From NCBI GenBank assembly GCA_964444685.1, contig CAYUIG010000017.1, positions 4,984-68,983 of the forward strand: a stretch of 64,000 nucleotides of DNA. The letters are read 5' to 3'. Below are positions 52,373-60,031 of the stretch, piece after piece; positions within the stretch are counted from its first letter, which is position 1; the number at the start of each line of letters is the position of its first letter. Both the position numbers and the translations under genes were made by a program. The stretch is from CAYUIG01 sp964444685 (lineage in GTDB: Bacteria; Gemmatimonadota; Gemmatimonadetes; Longimicrobiales; RSA9). Below the pieces are notes generated by a model. It was not told where the DNA came from. It saw nothing but the letters and a program-made list of their open reading frames with translations, and searched no databases.

Positions 52373-53419
52373 TCATGGTAGGCTATCTTGCGCCCGTTCG
52401 CCAGCCTGTTGAACGGCGGCGACCCGGTCCAGCGCGGCCACGATCGCTTCGCGGCCCGATTCCACCTCCACGGTCTGCGCGAGCAGCCACGCCTCGTCTG
52501 CAGCCAGCAGCACCGCCAGCCGCATCCAGTCCTTTTCCGTCGTGACGATCGGACGCCCGCCCGCGGCGGCACGGATTCTCTGCAGATCCGCATCGTCGTA
52601 CGCGTGATGGTCCGGAAAAGCCATGAGACCGGCGACGTCTGCACCCGCCGCGCGCGCGGCGTGCAGAAACGAATCGGGGTCCGCAACGCCCGCGACGGCG
52701 AAAACCTCGCCTCCCGGTGGATCGGACGGTGCCCCGCCCCGGCGCCAGCCGTCCGGGACCAGGGCCACGCGCGCCGTCGGTTTGCCCGGCAGGATCCGGC
52801 GGATGTCGGCCTCGACCGCGGCCGCCCGCTCCGGTGGTGCGGACTTGCGCGTGACGACGATCAGGCCGGCGCGTTTCAATGAGCTCGCAGGTTCGCGCCA
52901 CGGCCCGCGCGGCAGCAGCGGCCTCCTCGCGCGCCACCGTTCCGCCGCGATCAGTACGATGTCGAGGTCGCGGGCAAGGCGGCGGTGCTGGAAGCCATCG
53001 TCCAGGACGAGAAGCTGCGCGCCACGCGCCGCCGCTTCCGCCGCTCCCGCCACACGATCCGGGCGCGCCACCACGATGCGTTCCGGGTTCCAGTGTGCGT
53101 GCAGCGCAGGCTCGTCTGCCGTGCGGCCGCCGTGCAGGATCGCGCTGCGGAGCCCGCGCTCTTCGATGCTGTCCGCGATCCATGCAGCGAACGGCGTCTT
53201 GCCCGACCCTCCCACGGCGATGTTGCCGATCGTGATGACGGGCACTGCCGCACGATGCGCGCGCAGCACGCCCGCATCGTAGGCGCGATTGCGCACAGCC
53301 ACGACGGCGCGATACACCCCTTCGAACGGCGCGAGCAGGAGTGCGAGCTCGAGTGCAGGCCCGCCATCGCCCTGCCACATGCGATGCGCAGCACGCGCCA
53401 CGCGCTCACGGACCCGCAT
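52373..53419 (-). CDS. lpxK: Tetraacyldisaccharide 4'-kinase LpxK
   Basis: Phosphorylates the lipid A disaccharide at the 4' position. 348 aa. The N-terminal membrane-associated segment (LELALLLAPFEGVYRAVV) is followed by the Walker A VITIGNIAVGGSGKTPFAAW, the acidic-site region LLVLDDGFQHRRLARDLDIV, and GLMAFPDHHAYDDADLQ near the C terminus. Two near ATGs (53428, 53419) are possible starts; 53419 is shown, with a 14-bp overlap with the DUF374 gene. Confidence 0.94.
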   Translation of the reverse strand: MRVRERVARAAHRMWQGDGGPALELALLLAPFEGVYRAVVAVRNRAYDAGVLRAHRAAVPVITIGNIAVGGSGKTPFAAWIADSIEERGLRSAILHGGRTADEPALHAHWNPERIVVARPDRVAGAAEAAARGAQLLVLDDGFQHRRLARDLDIVLIAAERWRARRPLLPRGPWREPASSLKRAGLIVVTRKSAPPERAAAVEADIRRILPGKPTARVALVPDGWRRGGAPSDPPGGEVFAVAGVADPDSFLHAARAAGADVAGLMAFPDHHAYDDADLQRIRAAAGGRPIVTTEKDWMRLAVLLAADEAWLLAQTVEVESGREAIVAALDRVAAVQQAGERAQDSLP

Positions 53420-54059
53420 GACGCTCATCCACGCGCTGCAGCAGCGCATTCATCGCGACCTCGACCTCGCCGCCGATGCGTTCGATCTCGGCATCGTCCG
53501 CGTGGGATGGAACGAAGATCGGTTCGCCGTAGGCGAGGTGCAGACGTGCGAAGGGCTGCGGAATGAGGAAGCGGTCCCAACCGCCTGCGGCCCACCAGGC
53601 GCGATTCGCGGATGCGGCCGCGGGAATGAGCGGCGCACCCGCGAGCTGTGCCACGCGCAGTGCACCCGCCTTCATCTTCTGCCGCGGCCCGCGCGGCCCG
53701 TCTGGTGTGATGGCAAGCGATCGGCCTGCGCGGATCTGGCGGACGAGTGCGCGCACGGCCGCGCCACCGCCGCGGCTGCTCGAGCCCCGTACCACGGTGT
53801 ATCCCCATCGCGATACGATGCGCGCGATGATCTCGCCATCGGCGGAGCGGCTGACGAGTGTGGCCAGGTTCTGGTTACGGTGATGGTACGCGAGCGGCAG
53901 CAGCCGGCCGTGCCACAATACGAACACCACGGGCTTTCCTTCACGGTGGAACTGCCGGAAGTGTTCTTCATCCTCTGTGGTGATGCGTGCGCTGCCCAGC
54001 AGCGTGCCTGCCAAGCCGCCACCGAGAGTGGCGGCGGCCCCGATCTGCCACGGTTTCAT
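53406..54059 (-). CDS. DUF374 lysophospholipid-acyltransferase family protein
   Basis: 217 aa. VLWHGRLLPLAYHHR near residue 47 supplies the catalytic His, and LATLVSRSADGEIIARIVSR, then RGSSSRGGGAAVRALVRQI and ITPDGPRGPRQKMKAGALRV are the DUF374 hallmarks. The family is related to acyltransferases and sits with lipid A genes in many bacteria, where it is suspected to acylate lipid A or a related lipid. In this gene order a KDO transferase (waaA) often stands between it and lpxK; here there is none. It overlaps lpxB by 4 bp. Confidence 0.88.
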   Translation of the reverse strand: MKPWQIGAAATLGGGLAGTLLGSARITTEDEEHFRQFHREGKPVVFVLWHGRLLPLAYHHRNQNLATLVSRSADGEIIARIVSRWGYTVVRGSSSRGGGAAVRALVRQIRAGRSLAITPDGPRGPRQKMKAGALRVAQLAGAPLIPAAASANRAWWAAGGWDRFLIPQPFARLHLAYGEPIFVPSHADDAEIERIGGEVEVAMNALLQRVDERHAGP

Positions 54060-55174
54060 CGCGCGATCAGCTCGGCTGCGATCGCGGCTACCCGCTCGGC
54101 GGTCGTGGCGCCGGGCGTTGTGGGTCGCAGCGCCGTACGAACGCGCGCGAGTCCATCGAGTGCGGCGGAACGTGCGGGCCCGTCATCGAGCAGCGGTCGC
54201 AATGCATCCGCCAGCGACTCGGGCGTTGCGTCCTCCTGGATGTGCTCCGGCGCGATGCGCTCGTTCGCCACGAGATTCACGAGTCCGACGTGCGGCACGC
54301 GCACGAGCCGGCGCGCCATGGCGAAGGTGAGCCCGTGCATCCGGTACGCCACTACCATCGGCACGCCCGCTACCGCGGCCTGCAGCGTCGTCGTGCCCGA
54401 CTTCACGAGCGCGGCGTGCGCGTGCAGCAGGAGCTGCCAGCCGTCGATCGCGATGCGCGCATCGCCGTACAGCTCACGCGGAATGCCTGGTGCGGCCGCA
54501 ACCACCGGCTGCACACCGGGATGCGTCTCTTGTACGAGCCGCGCAGCCTCGAGGAACGGCTCGATGTGCCGCGTCACTTCCTGGCGTCGTGAACCGGGGA
54601 ACACGGCGAGGATCGGGCGCTGCGGATCGAGTCCGAGCTGATCACAGAACGCTTCACGCGGCACGGCCGGCGGCAGCGCATCCAGCAGCGGATGTCCGAC
54701 GAACTGCGCGCGCGCACCCGCTTCGCTGAACAGCGTTTCCTCGAATGGCAGGATCACCGCGATGCGGTCGGTGTCGCGCGCCAGGCGCGCCATGCGGCTG
54801 CGATGCCAGGCCCACACCTGCGGTGCGATGTAGTACAACACCGCGACGCCGCGTGAGCGCGCATAATGTGCGAGCCGCAGGTTGAAGCCCGGGTAGTCGA
54901 TGGGGATGACGAGATCGGGCGGGCGCTCGACGATCTCCCGTTTCACGTTCCTGAGCACGCCCAGCAGGAACGGCAGGTGTTTCGCCACCTCGACGAGGCC
55001 CATGACCGCGAGGTCATCTGCATGCGCAAGGAGTCGCACACCGGCCCGCTCCATCTCTGCGCCGCCAAGCCCGTACAGCTCCGCGTCGGGCCAGCGTGCG
55101 CGCAACGCCGTAGCCAGCGCGGCGCCGTGGAGGTCCCCGGAAGGTTCGCCGGCCGACAGGAGGATGCGTGGCAT
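54056..55174 (-). CDS. lpxB: Lipid-A-disaccharide synthase
   Basis: Joins UDP-diacylglucosamine and lipid X to the lipid A disaccharide. 372 aa. ILLSAGEPSGDLHGAALATA at the N terminus, then PDLVIPIDYPGFNLRLA and YYIAPQVWAWHRSRM, followed by LAVFPGSRRQEVTRH and SGTTTLQAAVAGVPMVVAYR, place it firmly. The ATG at 55174 lies 6 bp from a 14-bp tandem repeat, and I see no ribosome-binding site, so translation may be coupled or inefficient. Confidence 0.96.
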   Translation of the reverse strand: MPRILLSAGEPSGDLHGAALATALRARWPDAELYGLGGAEMERAGVRLLAHADDLAVMGLVEVAKHLPFLLGVLRNVKREIVERPPDLVIPIDYPGFNLRLAHYARSRGVAVLYYIAPQVWAWHRSRMARLARDTDRIAVILPFEETLFSEAGARAQFVGHPLLDALPPAVPREAFCDQLGLDPQRPILAVFPGSRRQEVTRHIEPFLEAARLVQETHPGVQPVVAAAPGIPRELYGDARIAIDGWQLLLHAHAALVKSGTTTLQAAVAGVPMVVAYRMHGLTFAMARRLVRVPHVGLVNLVANERIAPEHIQEDATPESLADALRPLLDDGPARSAALDGLARVRTALRPTTPGATTAERVAAIAAELIAR

Positions 55175-55180
55175 CAGAGC

Positions 55181-55242
55181 AGCGGGCGACGAACGGCGGG
55201 CGACCCGCGGCGGGTGACGGACGGCGGGCGACGAACGGCGGG
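55181..55242. repeat. 14-bp tandem repeat just upstream of lpxB
   Basis: The unit GGCGGGYGAC plus four variable bases recurs at 55181, 55195, 55209, 55223 and (partly) 55237, giving about 4.5 copies. The full 19-bp run GCGGGCGACGAACGGCGGG appears twice (55182-55200, 55224-55242). The period is not a multiple of three and the tract is outside any gene, so slippage here would change lpxB leader length without changing protein sequence. Confidence 0.85.
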
Positions 55243-55251
55243 AATTGCTAC

Positions 55252-55268
55252 GGGGAACATCGTTCCCC
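55252..55268. repeat. 7-bp perfect hairpin with a 3-nt loop after the 41-aa gene
   Basis: GGGGAAC-ATC-GTTCCCC, placed directly after the stop of the small membrane gene and before the tandem repeat upstream of lpxB. There is no T-run, so it is a weak terminator at best. It may protect or pause the message between the Gfo/Idh-small gene pair and lpxB. Confidence 0.65.
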
Positions 55269-55394
55269 CTAACTCAGCATCAGGTACACCACGATCACGA
55301 GGGCGAGGGCGGCGAGGAGTTTCCAGAGGCGGGGAGGGCGGGCGTCGCCGCCCATCTCGCGTTTGCGGTCGCGCCGGATCTCAAGCAGGGACAC
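55269..55394 (-). CDS. 41-residue single-pass membrane peptide
   Basis: Begins with GTG at 55394, overlapping the Gfo/Idh stop by 14 bp, in the manner of the surrounding operon. A basic N-terminal half (LLEIRRDRKREMGGDARPPR) is followed by one membrane helix (LWKLLAALALVIVVYLMLS). An internal ATG (residue 14) gives a 28-aa alternative. It is too short for most gene finders. The strict cytoplasmic-basic/helix layout and the coupling overlap argue that it is real. I know no family. Confidence 0.5.
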   Translation of the reverse strand: MSLLEIRRDRKREMGGDARPPRLWKLLAALALVIVVYLMLS

Positions 55395-56358
55395 GGCCAC
55401 CCATCCGTTCGACGATTTCGAGTGCGACTGCGAGCGCCTCACGGCCCTCGCGGCCGGTCACGGCGATCTCTCCCTCACCGCGCGCAGCGGCGACGAAGCT
55501 GCGCAGCTCGCATGCGAGCGGCTCCTCGCCGTCGCCGCGGAGCGGGATGTGCTCGACGAGGTCCTCCAGCCGTCCGGGGCGCATCGCCTGCATCGGGTCG
55601 AGCGACACGCCCGGCTTCAGCCGCAGATGTTCGCCCGTGCCCGCGGCGAGGTCGAGGCTGATGTAACCGGAAGGCTGGAAGAAGCGGATCTTGCGCATGC
55701 GCTCGAGCGACACGCGGCTCGCGGTCAGGTTGGCCACACCGCCGCCCTCGAACTCGAGACGCGCATTCGCGATGTCCACGCTCGGTGTAAGCACGGGCAC
55801 ACCGACGGCGGCGATCGCCGTGACGGGCCGCTTCATCAGGCTGAGCACGAGGTCGAGGTCGTGGATCATGAGGTCGAGCACGACGGCCACATCCGTGCCG
55901 CGCGGTCCGAACGGCGCAAGCCGATGGCTCTCCACGAACAGCGGCCGCTCGAGCCACGGCTCGCATGCGCGCAGCGCGGCGTTGAAGCGCTCGACGTGGC
56001 CGATCTGCACCTGCGCACCGCCGCGCTCCGCTTCGTCGAGGATGCGGTCGGCGGCGTCGAGGGTGGGCGCGATCGGCTTTTCGATCAGCACGTGCACACC
56101 GCGTCGCACGGCCTCGAGCGCGACTTCCTCGTGCGCCGCGGTCGGCACGGCGATGACACACGCGTCCACGCTCTCGAGCAGCGCGTCCAGGTCGGACGCG
56201 GCCGGCACGCCGAGTTCCGCCGCGACGTGCTGGAGGCGTGCGGTGTCGATGTCGTAGATGCCGGTGAGCTCGGCGCCGTCGATGCTGCGCAGAAGGCGGG
56301 CGTGGTGGTAGCCGAGACTGCCCACCCCCACGACGGCGGTACGGAGTGCTGCGCTCAC
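55381..56358 (-). CDS. Gfo/Idh/MocA family oxidoreductase
   Basis: 325 aa. The N-terminal Rossmann fold shows TAVVGVGSLGYHHARLLRSI, and the family's EKP occurs in VLIEKPIAPTLDAADRIL. GHVERFNAAL and DLMIHDLDLVLSL follow, with the catalytic-type His in the second. It oxidises or reduces a sugar derivative, probably a UDP-sugar given its place between lpxA and lpxB. The same gene position is known in lipid A clusters, where the enzyme has been linked to 3-amino-sugar UDP-GlcNAc variants. That role is inference here. The GTG at 56358 lies 1 bp from the lpxA stop. Confidence 0.87.
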   Translation of the reverse strand: MSAALRTAVVGVGSLGYHHARLLRSIDGAELTGIYDIDTARLQHVAAELGVPAASDLDALLESVDACVIAVPTAAHEEVALEAVRRGVHVLIEKPIAPTLDAADRILDEAERGGAQVQIGHVERFNAALRACEPWLERPLFVESHRLAPFGPRGTDVAVVLDLMIHDLDLVLSLMKRPVTAIAAVGVPVLTPSVDIANARLEFEGGGVANLTASRVSLERMRKIRFFQPSGYISLDLAAGTGEHLRLKPGVSLDPMQAMRPGRLEDLVEHIPLRGDGEEPLACELRSFVAAARGEGEIAVTGREGREALAVALEIVERMGGRVPA

Positions 56359-56359
56359 G

Positions 56360-57154
56360 TCAGATCGTCGTGCCGCGTTCGCTGCGCGCGATGAACTCGA
56401 CGAAGTGCTGCACCTCGGGGGTCCACTCGAGCGAGTCGCGCGCGGCTGCGAGCGCCTGGCCGATGTTGAGCTTCGACTGGAAGAACAGTCGGTACGCGCG
56501 CTTGAGCGCCGCGCGCGACGCCTCATCGAAGCCGCGCCGCTGCAGCCCGACGGAATTCAGGCCATACAGCTTCATCGGATGCGCGCCGGCCGCCTTGCAG
56601 TACGGCGGCACATCCTTCTGCGCCGCGGCGGATCCGCCGATGAAGGCGTGGCAGCCGATGCGCACGAACTGGTGGATGGCGGTAAGCCCGCCGACGACGG
56701 CCCAGTCCTCGATCTGCACGTGGCCGCCCATGGCGACCGAGTTGGCGAGCACGACGTGATTGCCGATCGTGCAATCATGTGCGACGTGCGCGTACGCCAT
56801 GAGCAGGCAGTCGCTGCCCACGCGGGTCACGCCCGACGCGGCGGTGCCGCGATTCAGCGTGACGTACTCGCGGATCACGGTGCGTTCGCCCACCTCGAGG
56901 CGGGACGGCTCGCCGCGATACTTGAGGTCCTGCGGGTCGCCACCGAGCGTGGCATGCGCGTGCACGACGCAGCGCGCGCCGAGTGTGGTGTCGCGCTCGA
57001 TCACGACGTGCGGCCCGAGGCGCACGCCGTCGCCGAGTACGACGTTGGGCCCGACTACGGCGTAGGGGCCGATCACGACGTCGGCGCCGAGCTCGGCGGT
57101 GCCGTCTACGACCGCGCTCGGGTCGACCGTGACTCCCCTTTCGAACATGGCCAT
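56360..57154 (-). CDS. lpxA: UDP-N-acetylglucosamine acyltransferase LpxA
   Basis: First step of lipid A synthesis: acyl transfer to UDP-GlcNAc O-3. 264 aa. The left-handed beta-helix is seen as hexapeptide repeats (AELGADVVIGPYAVVGPNVV). The catalytic His lies in MAYAHVAHDCTIGNHVVLAN, with HQFVRIGCHAFIGG after it, and the helical C terminus begins GLNSVGLQRRGFDEASRAAL. It begins 2 bp before the stop of lpxC-fabZ. Confidence 0.96.
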   Translation of the reverse strand: MAMFERGVTVDPSAVVDGTAELGADVVIGPYAVVGPNVVLGDGVRLGPHVVIERDTTLGARCVVHAHATLGGDPQDLKYRGEPSRLEVGERTVIREYVTLNRGTAASGVTRVGSDCLLMAYAHVAHDCTIGNHVVLANSVAMGGHVQIEDWAVVGGLTAIHQFVRIGCHAFIGGSAAAQKDVPPYCKAAGAHPMKLYGLNSVGLQRRGFDEASRAALKRAYRLFFQSKLNIGQALAAARDSLEWTPEVQHFVEFIARSERGTTI

Positions 57155-57155
57155 G

Positions 57156-58424
57156 TCAGCGATCCACGATGCGGGCCATCATCTCGGCCTCGGCCACGAG
57201 CTGGCCGTCGACCATGCCGATCCCGCGCATGCGGCACACGTGCCGGCGCATCTGGATCATCTCCAGCTCGAAGCGGAGCTGATCCCCCGGCGTGACGGGC
57301 CGGCGCCACTTCACGTTGTCGAGCGACATGAAGTAGACGACCTTCTCCTCCGGGTTCTCGATCGCGTCCATGAGCAGCAGACCGCCCACCTGCGCCATTG
57401 CCTCGATGATCAGCACACCCGGCATCACCGGGTGCCCCGGATAGTGGCCCTGGAAGAACGGCTCGTTGATGGTGACGTTCTTGATCCCGACGATCCGGCG
57501 GCCCGGCTCGAACTCGACCACCCGGTCCACCAGCAGCATCGGGTACCGGTGCGGAAGATGCTGAAGGATCTTCTGGATGTCTACGATCGGCCGCTCGGCC
57601 GAACGGGTCGCCAGGGTGCGGGCGAGTTCGAGGTTGCCGGCGTGGCTGGGCCGGTGCGCGACGATGTGGGCCTTGAGCCGGCGGCCGAGCAGGGCGAGGT
57701 CGCCCACGATGTCGCCGATCTTGTGGCGCACGAACTCGTCCGCGTACCGCAGCTCCCCTGACTCCAGCCCCGTGTCGTTCAGAACCAGCGCGTTCTCGAG
57801 CGTCACGCCGCGCGCCAGACCACGGCTCCGCAGCGCCTCGGCCTCCTTCAGGAAGCCGAACGTGCGCGCGCGCGCGATCTCGGTCCCGAACTCCTGAGGT
57901 GTGATCTCGAACGACGCGAACTGACGGCGCACGAGCGGGTGGTCGAACTCGATCGTGGCTGAGATGCGCAGCCCGGGCGCGGGTGTGGCCACGTAGCTGC
58001 CGTTGCCGCTGTTCAGCGGGTCGACCACCGCGAGTTCGCGTGCGACGACCGGCTGCTCCTCGCGGCCTGCGCGCGCGAGCACGTCGTGGAACGGCGCGAA
58101 GCTGCCGTCGCCGATCGGAACCTCGGGGCCATCCAGCTCGATCGTCAGGTTGTCGATATGCAGCGCGACCACGGAAGCCAGCAGATGCTCCACGGTGTGC
58201 ACGCGCGCCTCGCCCTCCTGCAGCGTCGTGCCGCGGTCGGTGGACGTGACCCGGTCGAGCAGCGCGCGCACGGCCGGCGCGTCCGGGAGGTCAGTCCGGC
58301 GGAAGGTCACACCGCTGTCGGGCGGTGCGGGACGGAACCGCAGCCGCGCCGTTTCGCCCGTGTGGAGGCCGACGCCTTCGAACTCCGCGTCCGCCGCGAT
58401 CGTATTCTGTCTCGGTGCCGTCAT
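57156..58424 (-). CDS. lpxC-fabZ: Bifunctional LpxC-FabZ fusion (UDP-3-O-acyl-GlcNAc deacetylase / 3-hydroxyacyl-ACP dehydratase)
   Basis: 422 aa in two enzymes. LpxC (residues ~1-275) has the zinc-binding [18 protein letters not shown] and the later zinc/catalytic regions [19 protein letters not shown] and [13 protein letters not shown]. FabZ (~280-422) has [20 protein letters not shown] and the catalytic [20 protein letters not shown]. The first commits UDP-GlcNAc to lipid A, the second makes acyl chains for fatty-acid synthesis. This fusion is known in Bacteroidota and some other phyla. The start is ATG 58424, overlapping lpxD by 4 bp. Confidence 0.96.
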   Translation of the reverse strand: MTAPRQNTIAADAEFEGVGLHTGETARLRFRPAPPDSGVTFRRTDLPDAPAVRALLDRVTSTDRGTTLQEGEARVHTVEHLLASVVALHIDNLTIELDGPEVPIGDGSFAPFHDVLARAGREEQPVVARELAVVDPLNSGNGSYVATPAPGLRISATIEFDHPLVRRQFASFEITPQEFGTEIARARTFGFLKEAEALRSRGLARGVTLENALVLNDTGLESGELRYADEFVRHKIGDIVGDLALLGRRLKAHIVAHRPSHAGNLELARTLATRSAERPIVDIQKILQHLPHRYPMLLVDRVVEFEPGRRIVGIKNVTINEPFFQGHYPGHPVMPGVLIIEAMAQVGGLLLMDAIENPEEKVVYFMSLDNVKWRRPVTPGDQLRFELEMIQMRRHVCRMRGIGMVDGQLVAEAEMMARIVDR

Positions 58425-59446
58425 CGGCCGATCCGCTCTTTCAGTTGCCTTTCCAGCGCGCGCAGCCGCTCGATAGTCTGGGGCAGGCGCGCCAGTGCCG
58501 CGAGCGTGCGCAGCGATTCCTTGTGCGGCCTTGCAGGATAACCGCTCCACGTTTCGCCGGCAGGCACGTCGCCGAAGACGCCGGCCTGTGCGGCGATGGT
58601 CGCGCCATCGCCGATGGTCAGGTGTCCGGGGATGCCCGCCTGCCCCGCCAGTGTGACGCCACGGCCGATGCGCGTGCTGCCCGCGATCCCTACCTGCGCC
58701 ACGACGACGCTCAGCTCGCCGATGCGCACGTTGTGACCGATGTGCACTAGGTTGTCGATCTTCACTCCGTCCCCGATCTCCGTGTCGCCGATGGAGCCGC
58801 GGTCGATCGTGGTGTTCGCGCCGATCTCGACATCGTTGCCGATGCGGCAGCGGCCCACCTGCGGCACCTTCCTGTGGCCTTCGGGCGTAAACGCGTAGCC
58901 GAAGCCGTCCACACCGATGCGGGCGCCGCTGTGCACGATCGAACGTGCGCCGAGTACCGTGCGCGGATACAGCACCACGTGCGGGTGGAGGATGACGTCG
59001 TCGCCCAGCTCGCAGTCGCGTCCGACCACCGTGTGCGCACCGATGCGGACGCGGTCTCCGATGCGAGCGCCCGCGCCGATCACGGCGTACGGCCCGAGTG
59101 CGGCGTCGCGGCCGAGCTGTGCGCCGGGTGCGACGCGCGCGGTCGGATCGATGCCTTCGACGACGGGCGGCTCGGGAAGGAGCACGGGCAGGACGGCGGC
59201 GAGAGCGCGATGCACGTCGGGGACGACGATGAACGCCGCCCCCGAAGTCACGCGATCCGCGAGTGCTTCGGCCAGCAGAAGCGCACCGGCGCGGCTGTTG
59301 GCCACGTCACCCAGGTATTTCGGCTGCGCCACGATGGACAGCTCGGCGGGCCCGGCCCGGTCGAGGGGCGCGACACCCGTGATGTCGGGGTCCGCGCTGC
59401 CCTCGAACCGGCCGCCGGCCGCGAGCGCGATCTGCGACGCCTTCAC
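58421..59446 (-). CDS. lpxD: UDP-3-O-acylglucosamine N-acyltransferase LpxD
   Basis: 341 aa. An N-terminal uridine-binding domain ([20 protein letters not shown]) is followed by hexapeptide repeats forming a beta-helix ([20 protein letters not shown]), the catalytic His region [20 protein letters not shown] and a C-terminal coiled helix ([20 protein letters not shown]). It adds the second acyl chain to the glucosamine nitrogen in lipid A synthesis. It lies 19 bp after ompH and overlaps lpxC-fabZ. Confidence 0.96.
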   Translation of the reverse strand: MKASQIALAAGGRFEGSADPDITGVAPLDRAGPAELSIVAQPKYLGDVANSRAGALLLAEALADRVTSGAAFIVVPDVHRALAAVLPVLLPEPPVVEGIDPTARVAPGAQLGRDAALGPYAVIGAGARIGDRVRIGAHTVVGRDCELGDDVILHPHVVLYPRTVLGARSIVHSGARIGVDGFGYAFTPEGHRKVPQVGRCRIGNDVEIGANTTIDRGSIGDTEIGDGVKIDNLVHIGHNVRIGELSVVVAQVGIAGSTRIGRGVTLAGQAGIPGHLTIGDGATIAAQAGVFGDVPAGETWSGYPARPHKESLRTLAALARLPQTIERLRALERQLKERIGR

Positions 59447-59465
59447 CGCACGAGCCGTGGTGCGA

Positions 59466-60005
59466 TCACTCGTTGCGCGGGGCGTCGCCTCCGCCGCTCG
59501 CTCTCAGTCGCTCGATCACCTGCGTCGTAAGGTCGAGCGTCGTGTCGGCGGAGACCATTGCACCGGTGGCGGCATCGAAGATGATCGACCAGTTGCCCTC
59601 CTGGCGGATCACGCTGATCGCGCTCTGGATGCGCTCCATGATCGGCGCCATCAGCTGCTCCTGCCGCTGCGCCGCCTGCTGCTCGAGCTGTGCGGCACGC
59701 TGCTCGAGCTGAGCCTGGCGTGCGCCGATCTCCTGCTGGCGCTGGCGGCGTGCCTCAGGCGAGAGCGTCACCGACTGGCGGTTGTACTCCTCCATCATCG
59801 TGCGCAGCGAGTCCTCCAGGACCTGGAGCTGCGACTGGAACGCGTTGATCTCCGCCTGGATCGAGTCGCGCACCGCCTGTGCACCGGGCGCCTCCTGTAT
59901 GATCCGGCGGGAGTCGAGGTAGGCCACCCGGCCTTGTGCAAAGGCGGGCGACGCCGCCGCGGCCAATCCGATCGCCGCGATCCCCGCGGACAGCAACGTA
60001 CGCAT
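59466..60005 (-). CDS. skp: OmpH/Skp family periplasmic chaperone
   Basis: 179 aa with signal peptide [20 protein letters not shown] and predicted cut at [22 protein letters not shown] is the family start. A long amphipathic coiled-coil tentacle ([20 protein letters not shown]) and the returning strand [20 protein letters not shown] are characteristic. It chaperones unfolded outer-membrane proteins on their way to BamA, whose gene is immediately upstream. A longer reading is in an unlikely frame. Confidence 0.93.
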   Translation of the reverse strand: MRTLLSAGIAAIGLAAAASPAFAQGRVAYLDSRRIIQEAPGAQAVRDSIQAEINAFQSQLQVLEDSLRTMMEEYNRQSVTLSPEARRQRQQEIGARQAQLEQRAAQLEQQAAQRQEQLMAPIMERIQSAISVIRQEGNWSIIFDAATGAMVSADTTLDLTTQVIERLRASGGGDAPRNE

Positions 60006-60031
60006 CACCTGGATATCTCTCGTGTTGGAGT

